DNA from: Eledone cirrhosa
Taxonomy: Eukaryota > Mollusca > Cephalopoda > Octopoda > Eledonidae
Direction: 5' to 3'
Length of the DNA stretch: 64,000 nt
Assembly: GCA_964016885.1 (NCBI GenBank)
Contig: OZ024759.1
Span: 261,001 to 325,000, forward strand
In this document: positions 28,339-44,000 of the stretch, piece after piece
How positions within the stretch are numbered: the stretch's first letter is position 1
Layout: each line of letters starts with the position of its first letter
Translations under genes and position numbers: made by a program
The notes under the pieces: model-generated
What the model was told of the DNA's origin: nothing
Databases searched by the model: none
What the model saw: the letters and a program-made list of their open reading frames with translations, nothing else

Positions 28339-30059
28339 GTCTATATTAGTAACATGACAAAGTCTATATTAGTAACATGACACAGTCTATATTAGTAACA
28401 TGGCAAAGTCTATATTAGTAACATGACAAAGTCTATATTAGTAACATGACAAGGTCTATATTAGTAACATGACACAGTCTATATTAGTAACATGACAAAG
28501 TCTATATTAGTAACATGACAGTCTATATTAGTAACATGACAAAGTCTATATTAGTAACATGACAAAGTCTATATTAGTAACATGACAGTCTATATTAGTA
28601 ACATGACACAGTCTATATTAGTAACATGACACAGTCTATATTAGTAACATGACAAAGTCTATATTAGTAGCATGACAAAGTCTATATTAGTAACATGACA
28701 AAGTCTATATTAGTAACATGACAGTCTATATTAGTAACATGACAAAGTCTATATTAGTAACATGACAGTCTATATTAGTAACATGACAGTCCATATTAGT
28801 AGCATGACAAAGTCTATATTAGTAACATGACAAAGTCTATATTAGTAACATGACACAATCTATATAAGTTACATGACAAAGTCTATATTAGTAACATTGC
28901 AAAGTCTATATTATTAACATGACAAAGTCTATATTAGTAACATGACAAGGTCTATATTAGTAACATGACACAGTCTATATTAGTAACATGACAAAGTCTA
29001 TATTAGTAACATGACAAAGTCTATATTAGTAACATGACACAGTCTATATTAGTAACATGCCAAAGTCTATATTACTAACATGACACTGTCTATATTAGTA
29101 ACTTGACAAAGTCTATATTAGTAACATGTCACAGTCTATATTAGTAACATGACAAAGTCTATATTAGTAACATGACACTGTCTATATTAGTAACTTGACA
29201 AAGTCTATATTAGTAACATGACAGTCTATATTAGTAACATGACAAAGTCTATATTAGTAACATGACAAAGTCTATATTAGTAACATGACACAGTCTATAT
29301 TAGTAACATGTCAAAGTCTATATTAGTAACATGACAAAGTCTATATTAGTAACATGACACAGTCTATATTAGTAACTTGACAAAGTCTATATTAGTAACA
29401 TGACACTGTCAATATTAGTAACTTGACAAAGTCTATATTAGTAACATGACACAGTCTATATTAGTAACATGACAAAGTCTATATTAGTAACATGACACTG
29501 TCTATATTAGTAACTTGACAAAGTCTATATTAGTAACATGACAAAGTCTATTTTAGTAACATGACACTGTCTATATTACTAACATGACACAGTCTATATT
29601 AGTAACATGACACAGTCTATATTAGTAACATGACAAAGTCTATATTAGTAACATGACACAGTCTATATTAGTAACATGGCAAAGTCTATATTAGTAACAT
29701 GACAAAGTCTATATTAGTAACATGACAAGGTCTATATTAGTAACATGACACAGTCTATATTAGTAACATGACAAAGTCTATATTAGTAACATGACAGTCT
29801 ATATTAGTAACATGACAATGTCTATATTAGTAACATGACAAAGTCTATATTAGTAACATGACAGTCTATATTAGTAACATGACACAGTCTATATTAGTAA
29901 CATGACAATGTCTCTATTAGTAACATGACAAAGTCTATATTAGTAACATGACAGTCTATATTAGTAACATGACAATGTCTCTATTAGTAACATGACAAAG
30001 TCTATATTAGTAACATGACATTCTATATTAGTAACATGACACAGTCTATATTAGTAACA
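26708..30059. repeat. Array tract without a long counterpart in the window
   Basis: Same satellite, same orientation, but this tract is not repeated at the 35.9-kb scale. It is distinguished by recurrent GTAACTTGACAAAG monomers, TATTACTAAC and CTATTTTAG variants, and ATGTCACAG. It also has one-off variants: TATATAAGTTAC near 28861, CATTGC near 28896, ATGCCAAAG near 29058, GTCAATATT at 29411 and GACATTC near 30018. It appears less homogenised than its surroundings. There is no gene or non-satellite DNA in it. Confidence 0.75.
27675..29818. repeat. Overlapping duplication at 1276-bp spacing
   Basis: Bases 27675-28542 recur at 28951-29818, shown by TATTACTAAC at 27799/29075 and 28303/29579. The spacing equals 50 long plus 6 short monomers. 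The copies differ by several substitutions (A to C near 29060, T to A at 29411, and the 27882 TATATATT change), more than I saw over the whole 27-kb duplication, so this duplication looks older. Confidence 0.72.
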
Positions 30060-30839
30060 TGACAAAGTCTATATTATTAACATGACAAAGTCTATATTAG
30101 TAACATGACACTGTCTATATTAGTAACATGACACTGTCTATATTAGTAACATGACACAGTCTATATTAGTAACATGGCAAAGTCTATATTAGTAACATGG
30201 CAAAGTCTATATTAGTAACATGACAAAGTCTATATTAGAAACATGACTAGGTCTATATTAGTAACATGACACAGTCTATATTAGTAACATGACAAAGTCT
30301 ATATTAGTAACATGACAGTCTATATTAGTAACGTGACAAAGTCTATATTAGTAACATGACAAAGTCTATATTAGTAACATGACAGTCTATATTAGTAACA
30401 TGACACAGTCTATATTAGTAACATGACACGGTCTATATTAGTAACATGACAAAGTCTATATTAGTAACATGACACAGTCTATATTAGTAACATGACACAG
30501 TCTATATTAGTAACATGACATAGACTATATTAGTAACATGACAAAGTCTATATTAGTAACATGACAGTCTATATTAGTAACATGACAAAGTCTATATTAG
30601 TAACATGACACAGTCTATATTAGTAACATGACAAAGTCTCTATTAGTAACATGACAAAGTCTATATTAGTAACATGACGGTCTATATTAGTAACATGACA
30701 AAGTCTCTATTAGTAACATGACAAAGACTATATTAGTAACGTGACAGTCTATATTAGTAACATGACAAAGTCTATATTAGTAACATGACAGTCTATATTG
30801 TAACATGACACAGTCTATATTAGTAACATGACACAGTCT
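30060..30839. repeat. Mosaic tract of pieces from other blocks
   Basis: This tract runs through TATTATTAAC, two CACTGTC, two GGCAAAG, AGAAACATGACTAGG, AACGTGAC, CACGG and CATAGAC monomers. It aligns with about 8.68-9.43 kb at an offset of 21,382 and then 21,405 bp. However, it has an extra AAGTC monomer after GACTAGG, as in the 15.1-kb tract, and a CACGG monomer as at 5.6 kb where 9.0 kb has CACTG. Private changes are GACGGTC at 30678 and an AACGTGACAG monomer near 30740. It reads as a recombinant of related blocks. Confidence 0.65.
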
Positions 30840-33800
30840 ATATTAGTAACATGACAGTCTATATTAGTAACATGACAAAGTCTATATTAGTAACATGACA
30901 ATGTCTATATTAGTAACATGACAAAGTCTATATTAGTAACATGACAAAGTCTATATTAGTAGCATGACACAGTCTATATTAGTAACATGACAAAGTCTAT
31001 ATTAGTAACATGACACAGTCTATATTAGTAACATGACAAAGTCTATATTAGTAACATGACAAAGTCTATATTAGTAGCATGACACAGTCTATATTAGTAA
31101 CATGACAGTCTATATTAGTAACATGACAAAGTCTATATTAGTAGCATGACAAAGTCTATATTAGTAACATGACACAGTCTATATTAGTAACATGACAGTC
31201 TATATTAGTAACATGACACAGTCTATATTAGTAACATGACAAAGTCTATATTAGTAACATGACACAGTCTATATTAGTAACATGACAGTCTATATTAGTA
31301 ACATGACACAGTCTATATTAGTAACATGACACAGTCTATATTAGTAACATGACAGTCTATATTAGTAACATGACAAAGTCTATATTAGTAACATGACAAT
31401 GTCTATATTAGTAACATGACAAAGTCTATATTAGTAACATGACAAAGTCTATATTAGTAGCATGACACAGTCTATATTAGTAACATGACAAAGTCTATAT
31501 TAGTAACATGACACAGTCTATATTAGTAACATGACAAAGTCTATATTAGTAGCATGACAAAGTCTATATTTGTAGCATGACACAGTCTATATTAGTAACA
31601 TGACACAGTCTATATTAGTAACATGACACAGTCTATATTAGTAACATGACAAAGTCTATATTAGTAGCATGACAAAGTCTATATTAGTAACATGACAAAG
31701 TCTATATTAGTAACATGACACAGTCTATATTAGTAACATGACAAAGTCTATATTAGTAACATGACACAGTCTATATTAGTAACATGACAGTCTATATTAG
31801 TAACATGACAAAGTCTATATTAGTAGCATGACAAAGTCTATATTAGTAACATGACACAGTCTATATTAGTAACATTACATAGACTATATTAGTAACATGA
31901 CAAAGTCTATATTAGTAACATGACAAAGTCTATATTAGTAACATGACAGTCTATATTGTAACATGACACAGTCTATATTAGTAACATGACACAGTCTATA
32001 TTAGTAACATGACAAAGTCTATATTAGTAACATGACACAGTCTATATTAGTAACATGACAGTCTATATTAGTAACATGACAAAGTCTATATTAGTAACAT
32101 GACATAGACTATATTAGTAACATGACAAAGTCTATATTAGTAACATGACAAAGTCTATATTAGTAACATGACAGTCTATATTGTAACATGACACAGTCTA
32201 TATTAGTAACATGGCAATGTCTATATTAGTAACATGACAAAGTCTATATTAGTAACATGGCAAAGTCTAAATTAGTAACATGACAAAGTCTATATTAGTA
32301 ACATGTCAAGGTCTATATTAGTAACATGACAAAGTCTATATTAGTAACATGACAAAGTCTATATTAGTAACATGACAGTCTATATTAGTAACATGACAAA
32401 GTCTATATTAGTAACATGACAGTTTATATTAGTAACATGATAGTCTATATTAGTAGCATGACAAAGTCTATATTAGTAACATGACACAGTCTATATTAGT
32501 AACATGACACAGTCTATATTAGTAACATGACAAAGTCTATATTAGTAGCATGACAAAGTCTATATTAGTAACATGACACAGTCTATATTAGTAACATGAC
32601 ACAGTCTATATTAGTAACATGACAAAGTCTATATTAGTAACATGCCAGTCTATATTAGTAACATGACAAAATCTATATTAGTACCATGACAAAGTCTATA
32701 TTAGTAACATGACAAAGTCTATATTAGTAACATGACAAAGTCTATATTAGTAACATGACAGTCTATATTAGTAACATGACAGTCCATATTAGTAGCATGA
32801 CAAAGTCTATATTAGTAACATGACAAAGTCTATATTAGTAACATGACACAGTCTATATTAGTAACATGACACAGTCTATATTAGTAACATGACACAGTCT
32901 ATATTAGTAACATGACAAAGTCTATATTAGTAACATGGCAAAGTCTATATTAGTAACATGACAAAGTCTATATGAGTAACATGACAAGGTCTATATTAGT
33001 AACATGACAAACTCTATATTAGTAACATGATAAAGTCTATATTAGTAACATGACAAAGTCTATATTAGTAACATGACAGTGTATATTAGTAACATGACAG
33101 TCTATATTAGTAGCATGACAAAGTCTATATTAGTAACATGACACAGTCTATATTAGTAACATGACAAAGTCTATATTAGTACCATGACAAAGTCTATATT
33201 AGTAACATGACAAAGTCTATATTAGTAACATGACAAAGTCTATATTAGTAACATGACAGTCTATATTAGTAACATGACAGTCCATATTAGTAGCATGACA
33301 AAGTCTATATTAGTAACATGACAAAGTCTATATTAGTAACATGACACAGTCTATATTAGTAACATGACACAGTCTATATTAGTAACATGATACAGTCTAT
33401 ATTAGTAACATGACAAAGTCTATATTAGTAACATGGCAAAGTCTATATTAGTAACATGACAAAGTCTATATGAGTAATATGACAAGGTCTATATTAGTAA
33501 CATGACACAGTCTATATTAGTAACATGACAAAGTCTATATTAGTAACATGACAGTCTATATTAGTAACATGACAAAGTCTATATTAGTAACATGACAAAG
33601 TCTATATTAGTAACACGACAGTCTATATTAATAACATGACACAGTCTATATTAGTAACATGACACAGTCTATATTAGTAACATGACATAGACTATATTAG
33701 TAACATGACAAAGTCTATATTAGTAACATGACAGTCTATATTAGTAACATGACAAAGTCCATATTAGTAACATGACACAGTCTATATTAGTAACATGACA

Positions 33801-36800
33801 AAGTCTCTATTAGTAACATGACAAAGTCTATATTAGTAACATGACAGTCTATATTAGTAACATGACAAAGTCTCTATTAGTAACATGACAAAGTCTATAT
33901 TAGTAACATGACAGTCTATATTAGTAACATGACAAAGTCTATATTAGTAACATGACAAAGTCTATATTAGTAACATGACAAAGTCTATATTAGTAACATG
34001 ACAAAGTCTATATTAGTAGCATGACACAGTCTATATTAGTAACATGACAAAGTCTATATTAGTAACATGACACAGTCTATATTAGTAACATGACAAAGTC
34101 TATATTAGTAACATGACAAAGTCTATATTAGTAGCATGATACAGTCTATATTAGTAACATGACACAGTCTATATTAGTAACATGACAGTCTATATTAGTA
34201 ACATGACAAAGTCTATATTAGTAGCATGACAAAATCTATAATAGTAACATGACACAGTCTATATTAGTAACATGACAGTCTATATTAGTAACATGACACA
34301 GTCTATATTAGTAACATGACAAAGTCTATATTAGTAGCATGACAAAGTCTATATTAGTAGCATGACACAGTCTATATTAGTAACATGACACAGTCTATAT
34401 TAGTAACATGACACAGTCTATATTAGTAACATGACAAAGTCTATATTAGTAGCATGACAAAGTCTATATTAGTAACATGACAAAGTCTATATTAGTAACA
34501 TGACACAGTCTATATTAGTAACATGACAAAGTCTATATTAGTAACATGACAAAGTCTATATTAGTAACATGACACGGTCTATATTAGTAACATTACAAAG
34601 TCTATATTAGTAACGTGACACTGTCTATATTAGTCACTTGACAAAGTCTATATTAGTAACATGACACAGTCTATATTAGTAACATGACACAGTCTATATT
34701 AGTAACATGACAAAGTCTATATTAGTAGCATGACAAAGTCTATATTAGTAACATGACAAAGTCTATATTATTAACATGACAAAGTCTATATTAGTAACAT
34801 GACACTGTCTATATTAGTAACATGACACTGTCTATATTAGTAACATGACACAGTCTATATTAGTAACATGGCAAAGTCTATATTAGTAACATGGCAAAGT
34901 CTATATTAGTAACATGACAAAGTCTATATTAGAAACATGACTAGGTCTATATTAGTAACATGACACAGTCTATATTAGTAACATGACAGTCTATATTAGT
35001 AACGTGACAAAGTCTATATTAGTAACATGACAAAGTCTATATTAGTAACATGACAGTCTATATTAGTAACATGACACAGTCTATATTAGTAACATGACAC
35101 GGTCTATATTAGTAACATGACAAAGTCTATATTAGTAACATGACACAGTCTATATTAGTAACATGACACAGTCTATATTAGTAACATGACATAGACTATA
35201 TTAGTAACATGACAAAGTCTATATTAGTAACATGACAGTCTATATTAGTAACATGACAAAGTCTATATTAGTAACATGACACAGTCTATATTAGTAACAT
35301 GACAAAGTCTCTATTAGTAACATGACAAAGTCTATATTAGTAACATGACAGTCTATATTAGTAACATGACAAAGTCTCTATTAGTAACATGACAAAGACT
35401 ATATTAGTAACATGACAGTCTATATTAGTAACATGACAAAGTCTATATTAGTAACATGACAGTCTATATTGTAACATGACACAGTCTATATTAGTAACAT
35501 GACACAGTCTATATTAGTAACATGACATAGACTATATTAGTAACATGAAAAAGTCTATATTAGTAACATGACAAAGTCTATATTAGTAACATGACAGTCT
35601 ATATTGTAACATGACACAGTCTATATTAGTAACATGGCAATGTCTATATTAGTAACATGACAAAGTCTATATTAGTAACATGGCAAAGTCTAAATTAGTA
35701 ACATGACAAAGTCTATATTAGTAACATGTCAAGGTCTATATTAGTAACATGACAAAGTCTATATTAGTAACATGACAAAGTCTATATTAGTAACATGACA
35801 GTCTATATTAGTAACATGACAAAGTCTATATTAGTAACATGACAGTTTATATTAGTAACATGATAGTCTATATTAGTAGCATGACAAAGTCTATATTAGT
35901 AACATGACACAGTCTATATTAGTAACATGACACAGTCTATATTAGTAACATGACAAAGTCTATATTAGTAGCATGACAAAGTCTATATTAGTAACATGAC
36001 ACAGTCTATATTAGTAACATGACACAGTCTATATTAGTAACATGACAAAGTCTATATTAGTAACATGCCAGTCTATATTAGTAACATGACAAAATCTATA
36101 TTAGTACCATGACAAAGTCTATATTAGTAACATGACAAAGTCTATATTAGTAACATGACAAAGTCTATATTAGTAACATGACAGTCTATATTAGTAACAT
36201 GACAGTCCATATTAGTAGCATGACAAAGTCTATATTAGTAACATGACAAAGTCTATATTAGTAACATGACACAGTCTATATTAGTAACATGACACAGTCT
36301 ATATTAGTAACATGACACAGTCTATATTAGTAACATGACAAAGTCTATATTAGTAACATGGCAAAGTCTATATTAGTAACATGACAAAGTCTATATGAGT
36401 AACATGACAAGGTCTATATTAGTAACATGACAAACTCTATATTAGTAACATGATAAAGTCTATATTAGTAACATGACAAAGTCTATATTAGTAACATGAC
36501 AGTGTATATTAGTAACATGACAGTCTATATTAGTAGCATGACAAAGTCTATATTAGTAACATGACACAGTCTATATTAGTAACATGACAAAGTCTATATT
36601 AGTACCATGACAAAGTCTATATTAGTAACATGACAAAGTCTATATTAGTAACATGACAAAGTCTATATTAGTAACATGACAGTCTATATTAGTAACATGA
36701 CAGTCCATATTAGTAGCATGACAAAGTCTATATTAGTAACATGACAAAGTCTATATTAGTAACATGACACAGTCTATATTAGTAACATGACACAGTCTAT

Positions 36801-36930
36801 ATTAGTAACATGATACAGTCTATATTAGTAACATGACAAAGTCTATATTAGTAACATGGCAAAGTCTATATTAGTAACATGACAAAGTCTATATGAGTAA
36901 TATGACAAGGTCTATATTAGTAACATGACA
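30840..36930. repeat. Copy of 1341-7431 at 29,499-bp offset
   Basis: Markers agree at a constant offset of 29,499 bp: CAATG (1403/30902 and 1901/31400), CATGCCAG (3142/32641 and 6565/36064), AACACGAC with AATAAC near 4.11/33.61 kb, and GTCACTTGAC (5134/34633). One substitution is visible: T at 1688 (TATTATTAAC) against G at 31187. The match stops at 36930, where 7432 continues with a CACAG monomer and this copy with CAAAG followed by TAGCATG. Confidence 0.82.
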
Positions 36931-39900
36931 AAGTCTATATTAGTAGCATGACACAGTCTATATTAGTAACATGACAAAGTCTATATTAGTAACATGACAC
37001 AGTCTATATTAGTAACATGACAAAGTCTATATTAGTAACATGACAAAGTCTATATTAGTAACATGACAAAGTCTATATTAGTAACATGACAGTCTATATT
37101 AGTAACATGACAGTCCATATTAGTAGCATGACAAAGTCTATATTAGTAACATGACAAAGTCTATATTAGTAACATGACACAGTCTATATTAGTAACATGA
37201 CACAGTCTATATTAGTAACATGATACAGTCTATATTAGTAACATGACAGTCTATATTAGTAACATGACAAAGTCTATATTAGTAACATGACAATGTCTAT
37301 ATTAGTAACATGACAAAGTCTATATTAGTAACATGACAAAGTCTATATTAGTAGCATGACACAGTCTATATTAGTAACATGACAAAGTCTATATTAGTAA
37401 CATGACACAGTCTATATTAGTAACATGACAAAGTCTATATTAGTAACATGACAAAGTCTATATTAGTAGCATGACACAGTCTATATTAGTAACATGACAG
37501 TCTATATTAGTAACATGACAAAGTCTATATTAGTAGCATGACAAAGTCTATATTAGTAACATGACACAGTCTATATTATTAACATGACAGTCTATATTAG
37601 TAACATGACACAGTCTATATTAGTAACATGACAAAGTCTATATTAGTAACATGACACAGTCTATATTAGTAACATGACAGTCTATATTAGTAACATGACA
37701 CAGTCTATATTAGTAACATGACACAGTCTATATTAGTAACATGACAGTCTATATTAGTAACATGACAAAGTCTATATTAGTAACATGACAATGTCTATAT
37801 TAGTAACATGACAAAGTCTATATTAGTAACATGACAAAGTCTATATTAGTAGCATGACACAGTCTATATTAGTAACATGACAAAGTCTATATTAGTAACA
37901 TGACACAGTCTATATTAGTAACATGACAAAGTCTATATTAGTAGCATGACAAAGTCTATATTTGTAGCATGACACAGTCTATATTAGTAACATGACACAG
38001 TCTATATTAGTAACATGACACAGTCTATATTAGTAACATGACAAAGTCTATATTAGTAGCATGACAAAGTCTATATTAGTAACATGACAAAGTCTATATT
38101 AGTAACATGACACAGTCTATATTAGTAACATGACAAAGTCTATATTAGTAACATGACACAGTCTATATTAGTAACATGACAGTCTATATTAGTAACATGA
38201 CAAAGTCTATATTAGTAGCATGACAAAGTCTATATTAGTAACATGACACAGTCTATATTAGTAACATTACATAGACTATATTAGTAACATGACAAAGTCT
38301 ATATTAGTAACATGACAAAGTCTATATTAGTAACATGACAGTCTATATTGTAACATGACACAGTCTATATTAGTAACATGACACAGTCTATATTAGTAAC
38401 ATGACAAAGTCTATATTAGTAACATGACACAGTCTATATTAGTAACATGACAGTCTATATTAGTAACATGACAAAGTCTATATTAGTAACATGACATAGA
38501 CTATATTAGTAACATGACAAAGTCTATATTAGTAACATGACAAAGTCTATATTAGTAACATGACAGTCTATATTGTAACATGACACAGTCTATATTAGTA
38601 ACATGGCAATGTCTATATTAGTAACATGACAAAGTCTATATTAGTAACATGGCAAAGTCTAAATTAGTAACATGACAAAGTCTATATTAGTAACATGTCA
38701 AGGTCTATATTAGTAACATGACAAAGTCTATATTAGTAACATGACAAAGTCTATATTAGTAACATGACAGTCTATATTAGTAACATGACAAAGTCTATAT
38801 TAGTAACATGACAGTTTATATTAGTAACATGATAGTCTATATTAGTAGCATGACAAAGTCTATATTAGTAACATGACACAGTCTATATTAGTAACATGAC
38901 ACAGTCTATATTAGTAACATGACAAAGTCTATATTAGTAGCATGACAAAGTCTATATTAGTAACATGACACAGTCTATATTAGTAACATGACACAGTCTA
39001 TATTAGTAACATGACAAAGTCTATATTAGTAACATGCCAGTCTATATTAGTAACATGACAAAATCTATATTAGTACCATGACAAAGTCTATATTAGTAAC
39101 ATGACAAAGTCTATATTAGTAACATGACAAAGTCTATATTAGTAACATGACAGTCTATATTAGTAACATGACAGTCCATATTAGTAGCATGACAAAGTCT
39201 ATATTAGTAACATGACAAAGTCTATATTAGTAACATGACACAGTCTATATTAGTAACATGACACAGTCTATATTAGTAACATGACACAGTCTATATTAGT
39301 AACATGACAAAGTCTATATTAGTAACATGGCAAAGTCTATATTAGTAACATGACAAAGTCTATATGAGTAACATGACAAGGTCTATATTAGTAACATGAC
39401 AAACTCTATATTAGTAACATGATAAAGTCTATATTAGTAACATGACAAAGTCTATATTAGTAACATGACAGTGTATATTAGTAACATGACAGTCTATATT
39501 AGTAGCATGACAAAGTCTATATTAGTAACATGACACAGTCTATATTAGTAACATGACAAAGTCTATATTAGTACCATGACAAAGTCTATATTAGTAACAT
39601 GACAAAGTCTATATTAGTAACATGACAAAGTCTATATTAGTAACATGACAGTCTATATTAGTAACATGACAGTCCATATTAGTAGCATGACAAAGTCTAT
39701 ATTAGTAACATGACAAAGTCTATATTAGTAACATGACACAGTCTATATTAGTAACATGACACAGTCTATATTAGTAACATGATACAGTCTATATTAGTAA
39801 CATGACAAAGTCTATATTAGTAACATGGCAAAGTCTATATTAGTAACATGACAAAGTCTATATGAGTAATATGACAAGGTCTATATTAGTAACATGACAC

Positions 39901-41024
39901 AGTCTATATTAGTAACATGACAAAGTCTATATTAGTAACATGACAGTCTATATTAGTAACATGACAAAGTCTATATTAGTAACATGACAAAGTCTATATT
40001 AGTAACACGACAGTCTATATTAATAACATGACACAGTCTATATTAGTAACATGACACAGTCTATATTAGTAACATGACATAGACTATATTAGTAACATGA
40101 CAAAGTCTATATTAGTAACATGACAGTCTATATTAGTAACATGACAAAGTCCATATTAGTAACATGACACAGTCTATATTAGTAACATGACAAAGTCTCT
40201 ATTAGTAACATGACAAAGTCTATATTAGTAACATGACAGTCTATATTAGTAACATGACAAAGTCTCTATTAGTAACATGACAAAGTCTATATTAGTAACA
40301 TGACAGTCTATATTAGTAACATGACAAAGTCTATATTAGTAACATGACAAAGTCTATATTAGTAACATGACAAAGTCTATATTAGTAACATGACAAAGTC
40401 TATATTAGTAGCATGACACAGTCTATATTAGTAACATGACAAAGTCTATATTAGTAACATGACACAGTCTATATTAGTAACATGACAAAGTCTATATTAG
40501 TAACATGACAAAGTCTATATTAGTAGCATGATACAGTCTATATTAGTAACATGACACAGTCTATATTAGTAACATGACAGTCTATATTAGTAACATGACA
40601 AAGTCTATATTAGTAGCATGACAAAATCTATAATAGTAACATGACACAGTCTATATTAGTAACATGACAGTCTATATTAGTAACATGACACAGTCTATAT
40701 TAGTAACATGACAAAGTCTATATTAGTAGCATGACAAAGTCTATATTAGTAGCATGACACAGTCTATATTAGTAACATGACACAGTCTATATTAGTAACA
40801 TGACACAGTCTATATTAGTAACATGACAAAGTCTATATTAGTAGCATGACAAAGTCTATATTAGTAACATGACAAAGTCTATATTAGTAACATGACACAG
40901 TCTATATTAGTAACATGACAAAGTCTATATTAGTAACATGACAAAGTCTATATTAGTAACATGACACGGTCTATATTAGTAACATTACAAAGTCTATATT
41001 AGTAACGTGACACTGTCTATATTA
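34633..41024. repeat. Composite higher-order interval, 6392 bp
   Basis: This is the interval between successive GTCACTTGAC landmarks. It equals 2969 plus 3423 and combines a tract copied from 5134-7431 with the tract corresponding to 1,040-5,133. The junction near 36.93 kb has an ATGAGTAAT monomer followed by TAGCATGACACAG. It shows how two block types were joined without an intervening landmark. Confidence 0.75.
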
Positions 41025-44000
41025 GTCACTTGACAAAGTCTATATTAGTAACATGACACAGTCTATATTAGTAACATGACACAGTCTATATTAGTAACAT
41101 GACAAAGTCTATATTAGTAGCATGACAAAGTCTATATTAGTAACATGACAAAGTCTATATTATTAACATGACAAAGTCTATATTAGTAACATGACACTGT
41201 CTATATTAGTAACATGACACTGTCTATATTAGTAACATGACACAGTCTATATTAGTAACATGGCAAAGTCTATATTAGTAACATGGCAAAGTCTATATTA
41301 GTAACATGACAAAGTCTATATTAGAAACATGACTAGGTCTATATTAGTAACATGACACAGTCTATATTAGTAACATGACAGTCTATATTAGTAACGTGAC
41401 AAAGTCTATATTAGTAACATGACAAAGTCTATATTAGTAACATGACAGTCTATATTAGTAACATGACACAGTCTATATTAGTAACATGACACGGTCTATA
41501 TTAGTAACATGACAAAGTCTATATTAGTAACATGACACAGTCTATATTAGTAACATGACACAGTCTATATTAGTAACATGACATAGACTATATTAGTAAC
41601 ATGACAAAGTCTATATTAGTAACATGACAGTCTATATTAGTAACATGACAAAGTCTATATTAGTAACATGACACAGTCTATATTAGTAACATGACAAAGT
41701 CTCTATTAGTAACATGACAAAGTCTATATTAGTAACATGACAGTCTATATTAGTAACATGACAAAGTCTCTATTAGTAACATGACAAAGACTATATTAGT
41801 AACATGACAGTCTATATTAGTAACATGACAAAGTCTATATTAGTAACATGACAGTCTATATTGTAACATGACACAGTCTATATTAGTAACATGACACAGT
41901 CTATATTAGTAACATGACATAGACTATATTAGTAACATGAAAAAGTCTATATTAGTAACATGACAAAGTCTATATTAGTAACATGACAGTCTATATTGTA
42001 ACATGACACAGTCTATATTAGTAACATGGCAATGTCTATATTAGTAACATGACAAAGTCTATATTAGTAACATGGCAAAGTCTAAATTAGTAACATGACA
42101 AAGTCTATATTAGTAACATGTCAAGGTCTATATTAGTAACATGACAAAGTCTATATTAGTAACATGACAAAGTCTATATTAGTAACATGACAGTCTATAT
42201 TAGTAACATGACAAAGTCTATATTAGTAACATGACAGTTTATATTAGTAACATGATAGTCTATATTAGTAGCATGACAAAGTCTATATTAGTAACATGAC
42301 ACAGTCTATATTAGTAACATGACACAGTCTATATTAGTAACATGACAAAGTCTATATTAGTAGCATGACAAAGTCTATATTAGTAACATGACACAGTCTA
42401 TATTAGTAACATGACACAGTCTATATTAGTAACATGACAAAGTCTATATTAGTAACATGCCAGTCTATATTAGTAACATGACAAAATCTATATTAGTACC
42501 ATGACAAAGTCTATATTAGTAACATGACAAAGTCTATATTAGTAACATGACAAAGTCTATATTAGTAACATGACAGTCTATATTAGTAACATGACAGTCC
42601 ATATTAGTAGCATGACAAAGTCTATATTAGTAACATGACAAAGTCTATATTAGTAACATGACACAGTCTATATTAGTAACATGACACAGTCTATATTAGT
42701 AACATGACACAGTCTATATTAGTAACATGACAAAGTCTATATTAGTAACATGGCAAAGTCTATATTAGTAACATGACAAAGTCTATATGAGTAACATGAC
42801 AAGGTCTATATTAGTAACATGACAAACTCTATATTAGTAACATGATAAAGTCTATATTAGTAACATGACAAAGTCTATATTAGTAACATGACAGTGTATA
42901 TTAGTAACATGACAGTCTATATTAGTAGCATGACAAAGTCTATATTAGTAACATGACACAGTCTATATTAGTAACATGACAAAGTCTATATTAGTACCAT
43001 GACAAAGTCTATATTAGTAACATGACAAAGTCTATATTAGTAACATGACAAAGTCTATATTAGTAACATGACAGTCTATATTAGTAACATGACAGTCCAT
43101 ATTAGTAGCATGACAAAGTCTATATTAGTAACATGACAAAGTCTATATTAGTAACATGACACAGTCTATATTAGTAACATGACACAGTCTATATTAGTAA
43201 CATGATACAGTCTATATTAGTAACATGACAAAGTCTATATTAGTAACATGGCAAAGTCTATATTAGTAACATGACAAAGTCTATATGAGTAATATGACAA
43301 GGTCTATATTAGTAACATGACACAGTCTATATTAGTAACATGACAAAGTCTATATTAGTAACATGACAGTCTATATTAGTAACATGACAAAGTCTATATT
43401 AGTAACATGACAAAGTCTATATTAGTAACATGACAGTCTATATTAATAACATGACACAGTCTATATTAGTAACATGACACAGTCTATATTAGTAACATGA
43501 CATAGACTATATTAGTAACATGACAAAGTCTATATTAGTAACATGACAGTCTATATTAGTAACATGACAAAGTCTATATTAGTAACATGTCACAGTCTAT
43601 ATTAGTAACATGACAAAGTCTCTATTAGTAACATGACAAAGTCTATATTAGTAACATGACAGTCTATATTAGTAACATGACAAAGTCTCTATTAGTAACA
43701 TGACAAAGTCTATATTAGTAACATGACAGTCTATATTAGTAACATGACAAAGTCTATATTAGTAACATGACAAAGTCTATATTAGTAACATGACAAAGTC
43801 TATATTAGTAACATGACAAAGTCTATATTAGTAGCATGACACAGTCTATATTAGTAACATGACAAAGTCTATATTAGTAACATGACACAGTCTATATTAG
43901 TAACATGACAAAGTCTATATTAGTAACATGACAAAGTCTATATTAGTAGCATGATACAGTCTATATTAGTAACATGACACAGTCTATATTAGTAACATGA

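Noticed and set aside
26700..29600. Bacterial promoter boxes: TTGACA followed by TATATT
   Set aside because: In the CTTGACAAAG monomers the two boxes are only 5 bases apart, or 28 when the next monomer's box is used, not about 17. They arise from the repeat unit.
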